A stretch of DNA of 33,178 nucleotides from an uncultured Bacteroidota bacterium (GCA_903889265.1 CAISWS010000425.1:1-33178), one strand, 5' to 3'; shown: positions 1 through 8,586, numbered from the stretch's first letter. Translations and numbers: made by a program. Notes: generated by a model not told the origin, from the sequence alone.

Positions 1-132
1 ATTTTTTACCGGTTTGAGGTTAAATGGCCGGAGGAGAATAAAATAGTGTGGGGCAATGTAAAGCTGATTGTTTTTTTGAACCACACCTCGCTTTTCGAAA
101 TTCTTCCTGACTTCGTCACTTTTGAAAAGTGA
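1..132 (+). pseudogene. Acyltransferase-like gene fragment, cut by the insertion sequence
   Basis: The frame is open from the first base of the window to a TGA at 130-132 and reads as real protein for about 33 residues before it enters the left terminal repeat of the insertion sequence at about 103. The piece has RFEVKWPEEN and then NHTSLFE. It resembles the start of a PlsC-type lysophospholipid acyltransferase, whose catalytic motif is NHx4D; here Glu stands where Asp is usual. The last ten or so codons come from IS sequence. The gene begins left of the window and must lack most of its catalytic domain. No convincing continuation is visible right of the IS. The disruption is clear; the family name is a tentative reading of a short fragment. 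Confidence 0.45.
103..120 (+). repeat. Left terminal inverted repeat of the IS
   Basis: This 18-base arm matches the reverse complement of 1739-1756 with one mismatch. It lies inside the frame of the acyltransferase-like fragment, which marks where that gene was interrupted. Confidence 0.7.
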
Positions 133-183
133 ATGCATTTTCGGGGCTGAAACCCTTGATAATCCTACATTCTTGTTTTTAAA

Positions 184-196
184 TTGGGTGTCCCAG
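184..196 (+). repeat. 13-bp direct repeat, copy 1
   Basis: TTGGGTGTCCCAG occurs here, between the left terminal repeat and the transposase start, and again in the same orientation at 1728-1740. The core TGGG-TGT-CCCA is itself a small palindrome. It may be a transposase-binding or transcription-control site; that role is inference. Confidence 0.6.
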
Positions 197-210
197 CCTT
201 AAATTTGAGG

Positions 211-1743
211 GTGTTTGTTCGCAGAAAGAAGAATAAGAGTGGCATTATCAGTATTCAAATAATAGATAAAAGTGCTGGTAAGTATAAAATGGTTGAAACG
301 GTCGGGAGTTCAAGTGATCCTGAAACCATTGAGCGGCTATTTTCCAAAGCAAATAAGAGAATTGAAGTTCTGACAGGACAAAATAAGCTACCCTTCAATA
401 GACTTGCAGAGGCAGATTGGGTGAACACTTTTTTGCATGGCATTGAAAGATTAGAACTTGTAGGCCCTGAAATGCTACTGGGAAAACTTTACAATGAAAT
501 AGGTTTTGACGAGATAAAGGATGACTTATTGCGGCATTTAGTTATTGCAAGATTAGCTTATCCGGCAAGCAAGCTAAAAACGGTTGATTATCTCTATCAG
601 TATAAAGGCATTGAAATTGATATAAATAAGATATACCGGTATCTTGATAAGCTTCAGAAGCAACAAATGCAAAGGATACAGGCTATCAGCTATGAACATA
701 CAAGGAAAGTTTTGGGCAACCGGATTTCTATTGTTTTCTATGATGTTACTACACTTTACTTTGAAGCAGAAGATGAGGATGATTTGCGCAAAATCGGCTT
801 CTCTAAAGATGGAAAGCACCAACAACCACAAATTGTTTTAGGCTTGCTGGTAAGCTCAGGCGGCTATCCATTAGCATATGAAATCTTCGAAGGCAATACC
901 TTTGAAGGTCACACCATGATACCTGTAATTGAAGCTTTTAAAACTAAATACAAACTAAAACAACTGGTAATCGTGGCAGATGCAGGTCTCATGTCAGACA
1001 AGAACATCAGTTCACTAAAACTTCAGGGCTTTAAATATATTATCGGTGGCAGGATTAAAAACGAAACAGATATTGTAAAGAAACAAATCCTGGCAATGAA
1101 TCTTAAAGACGGAAAGAGCAAGGTCATTACCAAGCCTGATGGACAGCGCCTTATCGTTAGTTATGCCACTCAACGGGCAAAGAAGGATGCATATAACCGC
1201 CAGCGTGGTATAGCTAAACTTGAAAAGGCTGTTACCAGCGGAAAGCTTACCAAAAAGCAACTACACAACAGGGGCTATAATAAATATCTGAAAATGGATG
1301 GAGAGGTAACTATTGCCATTGACTACTCTAAGCTTGCGAAAGAAAAAAAATGGGATGGGCTTAAAGGATATATCACCAATACAGAGTTTAGCAAGGAAGA
1401 AATTATAGAAAATTATAAGCAACTCTGGATGATTGAAAAGACCTTCAGAATCTCCAAGACTGATTTACGCATCAGGCCGGTATATCATTATGTTAAGCGC
1501 AGGATTGAAGCACACATTTGCATCGCTTTCATTGCTTGCAAAATTTATAAAGAGCTTGAAAGGCAGCTTGCCGAAAAGAAATCTGAACTAAGCCCTGAGA
1601 AAGCTATAGATATTTTAAAAACCATGCATGCCCTTACCTTTATTACGCCCCACTCAAATACCAAATACACAAGATTGTTAATCAAAACGGAGGCCCAAAA
1701 AAATTTGATTGACCTGTTTGACCTATCTTGGGTGTCCCAGTGA
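211..1743 (+). CDS. IS1634-family transposase
   Basis: This is a DDE transposase that would catalyse cut-and-paste movement of the surrounding element. The catalytic triad can be placed: Asp in YDVTTLYFE, Asp in VADAGLMSD, and Glu in WMIEKTFRISK, followed by the C-terminal part KRRIEAHICIAFIACKIY typical of IS4-superfamily enzymes. The N terminus FVRRKKNKSG matches the usual start of the family, so I place the start at GTG 211 (510 residues). An upstream TTG at 184 would add nine atypical residues. The frame is intact to TGA at 1743, so the enzyme could be active. The C terminus (SWVSQ) is encoded by subterminal and terminal repeat DNA. Confidence 0.85.
   Translation: MFVRRKKNKSGIISIQIIDKSAGKYKMVETVGSSSDPETIERLFSKANKRIEVLTGQNKLPFNRLAEADWVNTFLHGIERLELVGPEMLLGKLYNEIGFDEIKDDLLRHLVIARLAYPASKLKTVDYLYQYKGIEIDINKIYRYLDKLQKQQMQRIQAISYEHTRKVLGNRISIVFYDVTTLYFEAEDEDDLRKIGFSKDGKHQQPQIVLGLLVSSGGYPLAYEIFEGNTFEGHTMIPVIEAFKTKYKLKQLVIVADAGLMSDKNISSLKLQGFKYIIGGRIKNETDIVKKQILAMNLKDGKSKVITKPDGQRLIVSYATQRAKKDAYNRQRGIAKLEKAVTSGKLTKKQLHNRGYNKYLKMDGEVTIAIDYSKLAKEKKWDGLKGYITNTEFSKEEIIENYKQLWMIEKTFRISKTDLRIRPVYHYVKRRIEAHICIAFIACKIYKELERQLAEKKSELSPEKAIDILKTMHALTFITPHSNTKYTRLLIKTEAQKNLIDLFDLSWVSQ
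1728..1740 (+). repeat. 13-bp direct repeat, copy 2
   Basis: This is an exact copy of the 184-196 sequence. It encodes the last residues of the transposase and runs into the right terminal repeat. Confidence 0.6.
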
Positions 1744-1756
1744 CGAAGACAGGAAG
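1739..1756 (-). repeat. Right terminal inverted repeat of the IS
   Basis: This is the partner of 103-120 with 17 of 18 bases paired. It overlaps the transposase stop codon, so the gene runs almost to the right end of the element. Confidence 0.7.
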
Positions 1757-1842
1757 GAGACCTTTAAACTTAACCGTCCCCTTTTTATTGGAAGTTACTG
1801 TTACAGGCATGGCGCTATTTATATTGTAAAACCTGCAAAGAA

Positions 1843-2181
1843 TTATTGCTTTTGGTAAACAACGCCGGATAGGGTCATTTCCCAAACACCGGCCGAATTT
1901 TTTGCTGGATACTGATTTATTTCAAAGGATTTAAGTCCAACAGATAAGTCGCTATTTTTTACCCGCGCTACACCTTGGGCTGATTGGAATTTGCCCCCGT
2001 TATCCTTTTCCCAATAACCATCGCTGCGGTTATCAATGCTTAAATGGTAGGTATAAACACCATCTGAACCGTTCCAGATACCAATAAAATAAGAATCAAC
2101 CCTTGCCGCCAGGTCATGACAACCTGAAAGGGTTAGCGTGGTTAAAACCAATAAAACAAAAACTTTAATGGGTTGTTTCAC
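1843..2181 (-). CDS. Small exported lipoprotein, function unknown
   Basis: The 112-residue product begins with Lys and a hydrophobic stretch and reaches a lipobox, LSGC, with Cys at residue 21. It is therefore expected to be lipid-anchored after signal peptidase II cleavage. The mature part has short beta-strand-like segments (YHLSIDNRSDGYWEKDNGG, WEMTLSGVVYQ) that suggest a small beta-sandwich or lipocalin-like fold, but I do not recognise the family. The gene stands alone. It converges on the insertion sequence and is divergent from deoC across a 288-base gap that holds strong inverted repeats. Confidence 0.75.
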   Translation of the reverse strand: MKQPIKVFVLLVLTTLTLSGCHDLAARVDSYFIGIWNGSDGVYTYHLSIDNRSDGYWEKDNGGKFQSAQGVARVKNSDLSVGLKSFEINQYPAKNSAGVWEMTLSGVVYQKQ

Positions 2182-2277
2182 TTTATTATGGGTACGTAAA
2201 TATAGGGAAAGTATTTATTTTGAAACAAGCAGGAAGTGAATGTTAACAATTCGGGCGTGTTAGTATTTTGTTGTTTT

Positions 2278-2352
2278 AGACGGCTACCGACGATATACGC
2301 CGCTGCTTTAAACATATTGCAGATTGCCGTCTGTAAACCATTTTAAAGCAGC
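2278..2352. repeat. Two interlocked inverted repeats upstream of deoC
   Basis: A 7-base arm AGACGGC (2278-2284) pairs with GCCGTCT (2326-2332). An 11-base arm GCTGCTTTAAA (2302-2312) pairs perfectly with TTTAAAGCAGC (2342-2352). The arms run A-B-A'-B', so as RNA the two stems would form a pseudoknot or exclude each other. The block lies 117 bases before the deoC start and on the far side of the lipoprotein gene promoter region. It could be a structured leader, a regulator-binding site or a repeat element. The pairing is seen directly; the role is unknown. Confidence 0.5.
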
Positions 2353-2469
2353 TTAATTTTGTTTTGCCGGTTTCATGAGAAAAATGAGCAGCACATAAGT
2401 TCTATTTTTCTATTTTTATCTCGTGGCTAAGGCAATGTATTGTTGCCCTGCTGTTTAAGACTACTGAAA

Positions 2470-3114
2470 ATGAACCTTGCTTCAAAAATTGACCATACGC
2501 TGTTAAGGGCCGATGTTTCGGAAAAGGAGATAAAAAAGCTGTGCGCCGAGGCGAAGGAATATGGCTTTGCTGCTGTTTGTGTGCCACCCTATTTTGTGCG
2601 CAAATGCAAGCTTTGGCTTAAAGATACCAAGGTTAAAGTGGCAACAGTGGTGGGTTTTCCACTGGGATATTCCCATACTCCAGCCAAGGTAGAAGAGGCA
2701 AGGCGTGCGATAGATGAGGGTGCTGATGAGATAGACATGGTAATTAACATTATTGCGCTGAAAGCCGGCGACAGAAACTATCTGAAGAATGAACTTACAA
2801 GTGCTGCTACTATTGTACAATTGCGCGGAGGGAAACTGAAAGTGATACTGGAGACGGGGCTGTTAACCAAAGAGGAAATTATAACCGCCTGCGAGTTATG
2901 TAAGGAGTTGACAGTTGATTTTGTTAAAACCTCAACAGGTTTTGTAGAGCCGGGGGCAACAGTGGAAGTTATAAAGTTGTTGCGGGCTAATTTACCGCTT
3001 AGTATAAAGATAAAAGCCAGTGGAGGCATACGTACCAAAGAGTTTGCCATGCAACTGATTGAAGCGGGCGCCGACAGGTTAGGTTCATCGGCCAGCGTAA
3101 GTATCGTATCATAA
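2470..3114 (+). CDS. deoC: Deoxyribose-phosphate aldolase
   Basis: This class I aldolase splits 2-deoxyribose 5-phosphate into glyceraldehyde 3-phosphate and acetaldehyde, the last step of deoxynucleoside breakdown, in the cytoplasm. The Schiff-base lysine is K153 in VKTSTGF, the second active-site lysine is K182 in IKASGGIRT, and the acidic residue is D89 in DEIDMVIN. These correspond to K167, K201 and D102 of the E. coli enzyme. The 214-residue length is normal. I chose ATG 2470 because MNLASKIDHTLL matches the family start; an upstream TTG at 2440 would add ten unlike residues. It is followed after 30 bases by a SPOR-domain gene, probably in the same transcript. Confidence 0.95.
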   Translation: MNLASKIDHTLLRADVSEKEIKKLCAEAKEYGFAAVCVPPYFVRKCKLWLKDTKVKVATVVGFPLGYSHTPAKVEEARRAIDEGADEIDMVINIIALKAGDRNYLKNELTSAATIVQLRGGKLKVILETGLLTKEEIITACELCKELTVDFVKTSTGFVEPGATVEVIKLLRANLPLSIKIKASGGIRTKEFAMQLIEAGADRLGSSASVSIVS

Positions 3115-3144
3115 AAAAATTAACGGATTAATTTAAGTTGAACC

Positions 3145-3564
3145 ATGAAAGACCGGGGTATTTTTGTTTACGTGCCCATTTTATTATTTGCTGCAGGCCC
3201 TTTTTTTTGTAAGGCACAGGATACCGCAATTGTTTGCAACAAATATGCTGTTGTTAAGGAGAATGCAACTATTACAACCTTGGCGGGTAAGTATGATGAT
3301 TATAACAGGAAGAAGGAATTTGCCGATGGTTACCGGATACAGATAACATATACCGATGTGCGCTCAGAGGCGTATAAAAGCAAGGGGCAGATGTATAAAG
3401 ATTTTCCGGAACTGAACTCTTATGTGGAATATGAGCAACCTTATTTTAAACTGCGTATAGGTGATTTTAAAACCAGGCTTGAAGCCACCTATTTTATGCA
3501 GCAGGTAACGCCGCTTTATTCGGGGGCATTTATTGTAAAAGATAAGATAAGGATAAAGCAATGA
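3145..3564 (+). CDS. Exported SPOR-domain protein
   Basis: The 139-residue product has a signal peptide that probably ends after CKAQ (about residue 25). Its C-terminal half, from about residue 62, reads GYRIQITYTD and later YFKLRIGDFKTRLEATYFMQQV, the two-repeat pattern of a SPOR domain. SPOR domains bind peptidoglycan stripped of stem peptides, often at division sites, so a periplasmic wall-binding role is likely. It lies 30 bases after deoC and 119 bases before an M20 amidohydrolase, all in the same direction. What it has to do with deoC metabolism is not apparent from the sequence. Confidence 0.8.
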   Translation: MKDRGIFVYVPILLFAAGPFFCKAQDTAIVCNKYAVVKENATITTLAGKYDDYNRKKEFADGYRIQITYTDVRSEAYKSKGQMYKDFPELNSYVEYEQPYFKLRIGDFKTRLEATYFMQQVTPLYSGAFIVKDKIRIKQ

Positions 3565-3683
3565 ACTTAATAAAGATAGTTATTGCGAATGCCGCTTTGG
3601 GTACGAAGCAATCTTGCATTTAAGTATTGTGCCAAAATAGGATACAGGTTTTTTTTCAACGCCCTGGGATTACCGGAACATTT

Positions 3684-4853
3684 ATGATTGAAAGAATAAA
3701 AAACCTTTCTGAAAAATATTTTCCCCGCGTTATTGAACTTCGCAGGCAGATACATGCTAATCCTGAACTAAGCTGGGAAGAATATGAGACTTCAAAACTG
3801 GTAGCTGCTGAGTTAAATAAGCTGCCCGGAATGTTGGTTACCACCGGAGTAGCCAAAACCGGGGTTGTTGGTATTTTAAAAGGAAATAATCCTGAGTCAA
3901 AATGCATCGCATTACGGGCAGATATGGATGCCCTGCCTATAGCTGAACAAAACGCACTTGAGTACTGTTCGAAAAAAGAAGGCAAAATGCACGCCTGCGG
4001 ACACGATGTGCATACCTCTAATTTATTAGGGGTGGCGATGATACTTTCGGAGTTAAAAAGCGAGATAGAAGGAACTGTTAAGTTTATCTTTCAACCCAGC
4101 GAGGAGAAAATTCCGAGTGGGGCAGAGGCCATGATTAATGCCGGCGTACTTGAAAACCCGAAGCCTGCAAAAATATTTGGACTACATGTTTCGCCGGAAC
4201 TGGAAGCCGGTTTGGTTGGCTTTCATGGCGGCAGGTTTATGGCATCGAGCGACGAAATTTATTTGACGGTTATTGGCAAGGGTGGGCATGCGGCACAGCC
4301 ACAAAACGTTATAAACCCGCTATTAATTGCTGTTGAGATTTTACTGGCACTAAAACCACTTACTGATTTGAATGTGCCTACCGTTCTTGCGTTCGGAAAA
4401 ATTGAAGGTAAGGGGGCAACCAATGTGATACCCGATAAGGTTGAGCTTGCCGGAACCTTGAGATGTTTTGATGAAAGACTACGCGCTGAAAGGCATGAAA
4501 AAATAAAAGCCATTTGCGAAAGTGTGGCACAACAGCAGGGTGGAAGTTGTAAGGTAAATATATTGAAGGGTTATCCGGTGTTGGTGAACAACGAGGTAGT
4601 TACTTCTTCGGCGCAAAAGTCGGCTGTAGCGTTTATGGGTAAGGAGCACGTTATAGAAATGCCAATAAGAATGGGAAGTGAGGATTTTGCGTACTACACG
4701 CACCAAATACCTGCTTGTTTTTACAGGTTGGGTGTGGGCAATGCAAAAAAGGGAATTACGTCAGGCATACATACGCCAACTTTTAATATTGATGAAGATG
4801 CCTTAAAGGCAAGCATTGGGTTGATGAGTTGGCTTGCTTTGGATAGAAGCTAG
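3684..4853 (+). CDS. M20-family amidohydrolase (N-acyl amino acid or peptide hydrolase)
   Basis: This metal-dependent hydrolase of the M20D group cleaves an amide bond of N-acyl amino acids or related compounds. Visible features are the metal and active-site motif HACGHDVH (residues 103-110, C105), the acidic pair in QPSEE (140-141), GLHVSPE (H168), a dimerisation insert beginning near residue 185 (IYLTVIGKGGHAAQP), and the C-terminal GIHTPTFN metal histidine. Length is 389 residues, normal for the family. ATG 3684 gives MIERIKNLSEKYFPRVIELRR, the usual start; a TTG at 3627 would add 19 unlike residues. The substrate cannot be read from the sequence; hippurate or indole-acetyl-amino-acid hydrolases are alternatives. 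Confidence 0.85.
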   Translation: MIERIKNLSEKYFPRVIELRRQIHANPELSWEEYETSKLVAAELNKLPGMLVTTGVAKTGVVGILKGNNPESKCIALRADMDALPIAEQNALEYCSKKEGKMHACGHDVHTSNLLGVAMILSELKSEIEGTVKFIFQPSEEKIPSGAEAMINAGVLENPKPAKIFGLHVSPELEAGLVGFHGGRFMASSDEIYLTVIGKGGHAAQPQNVINPLLIAVEILLALKPLTDLNVPTVLAFGKIEGKGATNVIPDKVELAGTLRCFDERLRAERHEKIKAICESVAQQQGGSCKVNILKGYPVLVNNEVVTSSAQKSAVAFMGKEHVIEMPIRMGSEDFAYYTHQIPACFYRLGVGNAKKGITSGIHTPTFNIDEDALKASIGLMSWLALDRS

Positions 4854-4891
4854 ATATTAGAACCAAGAGCCATGATTACGATACTGCCTCT

Positions 4892-4914
4892 GTTGGATCC
4901 TGATTCAACGCTTT
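4892..4914. terminator. Weak hairpin between convergent genes
   Basis: GTTGGA (4892-4897) can pair with TTCAAC (4904-4909), with one G-U pair and a six-base loop, and is followed by CTTTT. It lies between the ends of the amidohydrolase gene and cysM, where a terminator would be expected. The stem is short, so the call is tentative. Confidence 0.3.
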
Positions 4915-4923
4915 TGTATCTGT

Positions 4924-5805
4924 TTACCCAAACAAAGTGCTTGATAAATACCGGTCACCTCTGTCGCAAATAATCGCTACTACTACACCTTCATCAATTT
5001 CGGCTATTAGTTTGGTGGCAATGGCTACAGCGCCACCGCTGCTCATGCCGCAGAATACTCCTTCCACACGGGCAAGTTTGCGGGTCATTTCTGTGGCTTC
5101 TGCTTCTGAAATATCAATAACCCGGTCTACACGTTGTGGTTCAAATATTTTAGGAAGATATTCTTTGGGCCATCTTCTGATACCGGGTATGCGCGAGCCA
5201 TCGGTTGGCTGGGCGCCTATAATCTGAATGTTGTTATTTTTTTCTTTTAAAAACCTGGATACGCCCATGATGGTACCGGTAGTGCCCATGGATGAAACAA
5301 AGTGGGTAATTTTTCCATCTGTATCGCGCCATATTTCGGGGCCGGTGGTGCGGTAGTGGGCCCCGTAATTATCAGGGTTGGCAAACTGATTAAGCATCAG
5401 GTAACCGCCTTTGGCAACCTGGACATGGGCATAGTCTATAGCGCCTTCCATGCTGGCAGCACCGGGGGTTAGCGTTACTTTGGCACCAAAGGCTTCCATG
5501 GTAAGCACCCGCTCGCGGGTTGAGTTATCGGGCATTACCAGTTCTATTTCAACGCCACACAAACGGGCAATCATAGCAAGGGCTATACCGGTGTTGCCAC
5601 TGGTGGCTTCAACCAGTTTCATACCGGGTTTTAATTCGCCACGGTCTATGGCACCTTTTATCATGCCATAAGCTGCCCGGTCTTTTACACTTCCGCCGGG
5701 GTTATCGCCTTCAAGCTTGCCGTATAGTTTAACGCCGGGCTTATTGTGCAGTTTGTTTAGTTCTACCAGTGGGGTGTTGCCAATAAGGTCTAACAATGTT
5801 GCCAT
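4924..5805 (-). CDS. cysM: Cysteine synthase B
   Basis: This PLP enzyme makes cysteine (or S-sulfocysteine with thiosulfate) from O-acetylserine. The PLP lysine is K41 in GGSVKDRAAYG, the substrate loop is TSGNTG (68-73), and the PLP phosphate loop is SMGTTGTIMG. The IPGIRRWPKEYLP segment is characteristic of CysM rather than CysK. Length is 293 residues, as expected. It stands alone with a good promoter at 5827-5858. The sulfate-activation genes cysCDN lie about 2 kb away on the other strand, so sulfur assimilation is only loosely grouped here. Confidence 0.93.
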   Translation of the reverse strand: MATLLDLIGNTPLVELNKLHNKPGVKLYGKLEGDNPGGSVKDRAAYGMIKGAIDRGELKPGMKLVEATSGNTGIALAMIARLCGVEIELVMPDNSTRERVLTMEAFGAKVTLTPGAASMEGAIDYAHVQVAKGGYLMLNQFANPDNYGAHYRTTGPEIWRDTDGKITHFVSSMGTTGTIMGVSRFLKEKNNNIQIIGAQPTDGSRIPGIRRWPKEYLPKIFEPQRVDRVIDISEAEATEMTRKLARVEGVFCGMSSGGAVAIATKLIAEIDEGVVVAIICDRGDRYLSSTLFG

Positions 5806-5826
5806 GTATTACATTTTGAGGGTAGC

Positions 5827-5858
5827 CAAAAATATAGAATTACGACCCCTCTGCCAAA
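5827..5858 (-). promoter_or_regulatory. Promoter of cysM, Bacteroidota type
   Basis: On the minus strand TTTG (5858-5855) is followed by a 20-base spacer and TATTTTTG (5834-5827), a full match to the -33/-7 pattern TTTG...TAnnTTTG. The leader to the ATG at 5805 would be about 15 bases. Confidence 0.6.
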
Positions 5859-5953
5859 CCTAAGCGTAATGGGATTGTTTAAAATAACAGCAAGGCTCAG
5901 GTACGCCATTATTCCGGACTAAAGGGCATAATTTTAACAATTCAAGGAAATTA

Positions 5954-5996
5954 ACACTAAACATGACTAAACTTAGTGTCCTGATTACACTAAGTT
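5954..5996. promoter_or_regulatory. Inverted-repeat array ahead of gap
   Basis: AACTTAGTGT (5970-5979) and ACACTAAGTT (5987-5996) form a perfect 10-base inverted repeat with a 7-base spacer. A further ACACTAA lies at 5954-5960 and can also pair with TTAGTGT (5973-5979). The central arm can thus pair left or right. This would suit a dimeric repressor site or alternative RNA hairpins in the gap leader. The array ends about 70 bases before the preferred gap start. Confidence 0.5.
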
Positions 5997-6001
5997 AATA
6001 A

Positions 6002-7111
<1,110 letters not shown>

Positions 7112-7121
7112 TTCCAAATTA

Positions 7122-7754
7122 CTAACGGGTATTTATGGCATGCATAAATTCTTCCCGGGATATAAACCTGGCACCCATGCTTTCTAGATGCGGGGTGTGA
7201 ACCTGGCAATCTATCAGATTAAATTTACCTGCCTGACAAAGGGCAATAAGAGCGAGTTTGGAAGTATTAGGCGCTTTGCTGAACATGCTTTCGCCGCAGA
7301 AAACTTTGTTTACTATTACGCCATACAGGCCGCCAACAAGTTCATCTCCGTTCCGTACCTCAACTGATTGGGCTATATTTTTTTGATGCAACCGGACATA
7401 GGCTTGTATCATATCATCGTGAATCCAGGTACCAAGCTGGCCTTTGCGTGATATGGTGGAGCAATTTTTCATCACCCCTTCAAAATCAGTATTCCACTTT
7501 ACCTGGTACTTGTTTGTTTTTATCAACTGTTTCATGCTGTGCGAAACGCGGACTTCATTGGGCATTAAAACAAACCGCTGATGCGGGCTATACCACAAAA
7601 TTTGCTCGCCTTTGGCATACCAGGGGAAGATGCCGTTTTGATAAGCCAGCTTTAAACGCTCTACCGATAAATCACCACCAATGGCCAGCAGGCCGTCTTC
7701 ATCGGCCAATGCGGGGTTGGGGAAAATAAGTTTGGAGCTGAGTTGGAAAAACAT
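7122..7754 (-). CDS. aat: Leucyl/phenylalanyl-tRNA--protein transferase
   Basis: This enzyme adds Leu or Phe from charged tRNA to proteins with N-terminal Lys or Arg and so marks them for ClpS/ClpAP degradation (N-end rule). The sequence has the family landmarks FPNPALADEDGLLAIGGDL near the N terminus, GIFPWY, WYSPHQRFVL, and GGLYGVIVNKVFCGESMFS in the acyltransferase core. The C terminus has LIDCQVHTPHLESMGA. The 210-residue length is normal. It is divergent from the cysC operon, sharing a 167-base gap. Confidence 0.95.
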   Translation of the reverse strand: MFFQLSSKLIFPNPALADEDGLLAIGGDLSVERLKLAYQNGIFPWYAKGEQILWYSPHQRFVLMPNEVRVSHSMKQLIKTNKYQVKWNTDFEGVMKNCSTISRKGQLGTWIHDDMIQAYVRLHQKNIAQSVEVRNGDELVGGLYGVIVNKVFCGESMFSKAPNTSKLALIALCQAGKFNLIDCQVHTPHLESMGARFISREEFMHAINTR

Positions 7755-7778
7755 GCGGCGAAGTTGGGGAAACGCACT

Positions 7779-7797
7779 AATTATTTTGCAAATAATT
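7779..7797. repeat. Short AT-rich palindrome between aat and cysC
   Basis: AATTATTT (7779-7786) and AAATAATT (7790-7797) are perfect complements around a TGC loop. It lies 25 bases upstream of the aat start. It may be an operator or just AT-rich promoter DNA. Confidence 0.3.
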
Positions 7798-7903
7798 TAC
7801 AATCAACTCGATACTCAAAGTTACGGGTTCTCTTTCGTAGAAAATTAATGGGTATGATAAACTGCTTCAATAGTTGGTTCCGTGAGGGTGCCACATAAAT
7901 TTT

Positions 7904-7911
7904 TATTTTTG
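7904..7911 (+). promoter_or_regulatory. -7 box ahead of the cysC operon
   Basis: TATTTTTG fits TAnnTTTG exactly and is followed by CACCC, ending 10 bases before the cysC ATG, so the leader would be very short. I see no good -33 box at the usual distance. GGGTGC (7886-7891) and GCACCC (7911-7916) form an inverted repeat around this box, a possible operator. Confidence 0.4.
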
Positions 7912-7921
7912 CACCCGCTTT

Positions 7922-8563
7922 ATGAGTAAGCCCGATAAAAACATTTTCCCGATACACGATAAGTTGCTGGATAGAAACAGCAAGGAGCAGTTGCTGAAGC
8001 AGCACAGCAAAGTGCTATGGTTTACGGGCTTATCGGGCTCGGGTAAAAGCACCATTGCTAATGGGGTGGAGAATGAATTGCATCATTTAGGGCATTTAAC
8101 TATGCTACTGGATGGCGACAATGTAAGAGCGGGAATTAATAATAACCTGGGCTTTTCGGAAGAGGACCGAAAAGAAAATATCAGGCGCATTGCAGAAGTA
8201 GCCAAATTATTGATGGAAGGCGGGGTAATAACCATTTGCTGTTTTGTAAGCCCAAGCGAGGAGTTGAGAGAGATGGCCCGTGGTATAATAGGAAAGGATG
8301 ATTTTATTGAAATTTATGTAAACACCCCGGTTGAGGTTTGTGAGCAGCGCGATGTAAAGGGCCTTTATGCCAAAGCGAGGAGAGGGGAGATTAAAGATTT
8401 TACCGGTGTAAATGCGCCGTTTGAAGAACCCGTAAATGCGGATATAGTTTTGCAGTCGGGCAATATGAGTATATATGACTGCGTTAAGCTTGTTCTGGAA
8501 AATGTGATACCGAAGATTGGATATGTGAAAACGGATAAGAAGGACGATTTTTTTGTCATTTAA
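7922..8563 (+). CDS. cysC: Adenylylsulfate (APS) kinase
   Basis: This enzyme phosphorylates APS to PAPS using ATP, in the cytoplasm. The P-loop is GLSGSGKST (36-44), followed by DGDNVRAGINNNLGFSEEDR (64-83), and FVSPSEE carries the family's phospho-serine position (S110). The APS-binding KGLYAKARRGEIKDFTG is present. It is a 213-residue stand-alone kinase, not fused to CysN. It is the first gene of cysC-cysD-cysN-rhodanese with short gaps (23 bases to cysD). Because cysH and cysI are not in the window, PAPS could serve either sulfate reduction or sulfotransferases; the sequence does not decide. Confidence 0.94.
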   Translation: MSKPDKNIFPIHDKLLDRNSKEQLLKQHSKVLWFTGLSGSGKSTIANGVENELHHLGHLTMLLDGDNVRAGINNNLGFSEEDRKENIRRIAEVAKLLMEGGVITICCFVSPSEELREMARGIIGKDDFIEIYVNTPVEVCEQRDVKGLYAKARRGEIKDFTGVNAPFEEPVNADIVLQSGNMSIYDCVKLVLENVIPKIGYVKTDKKDDFFVI

Positions 8564-8586
8564 CCTACTAAATATATAGACTGATA

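Larger units (their letters stand above)
101..1758 (+). mobile_element. IS1634-type insertion sequence (IS4 superfamily)
   Basis: A single transposase gene is bounded by imperfect terminal inverted repeats. The left arm (103-120) and the reverse complement of the right arm (1739-1756) agree at 17 of 18 bases, reading CTTCCTGaCTTCGTCACT and CTTCCTGtCTTCGTCACT. The right repeat overlaps the last codons of the transposase. The total length of about 1.65 kb and the single DDE transposase fit the IS1634 family. I see no target-site duplication: the outer flanks at 95-102 and 1757-1764 differ. That may mean a rearrangement or deletion after insertion. The exact outer ends are uncertain by a few bases. 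Confidence 0.8.

Noticed and set aside
184-210. TTG start for the transposase
   Set aside because: It lies in the subterminal repeat and adds nine residues not found in the family; GTG 211 gives the usual FVRRKKNKSG beginning.
1742-1859. Open frame right of the insertion sequence as the second half of the acyltransferase
   Set aside because: It reads for about 38 residues but has none of the later acyltransferase motifs and overlaps the lipoprotein gene end.
7755-7921. SAM or other sulfur riboswitch ahead of cysC
   Set aside because: None of the conserved cores I know are present; only a small inverted repeat and a promoter box are seen.
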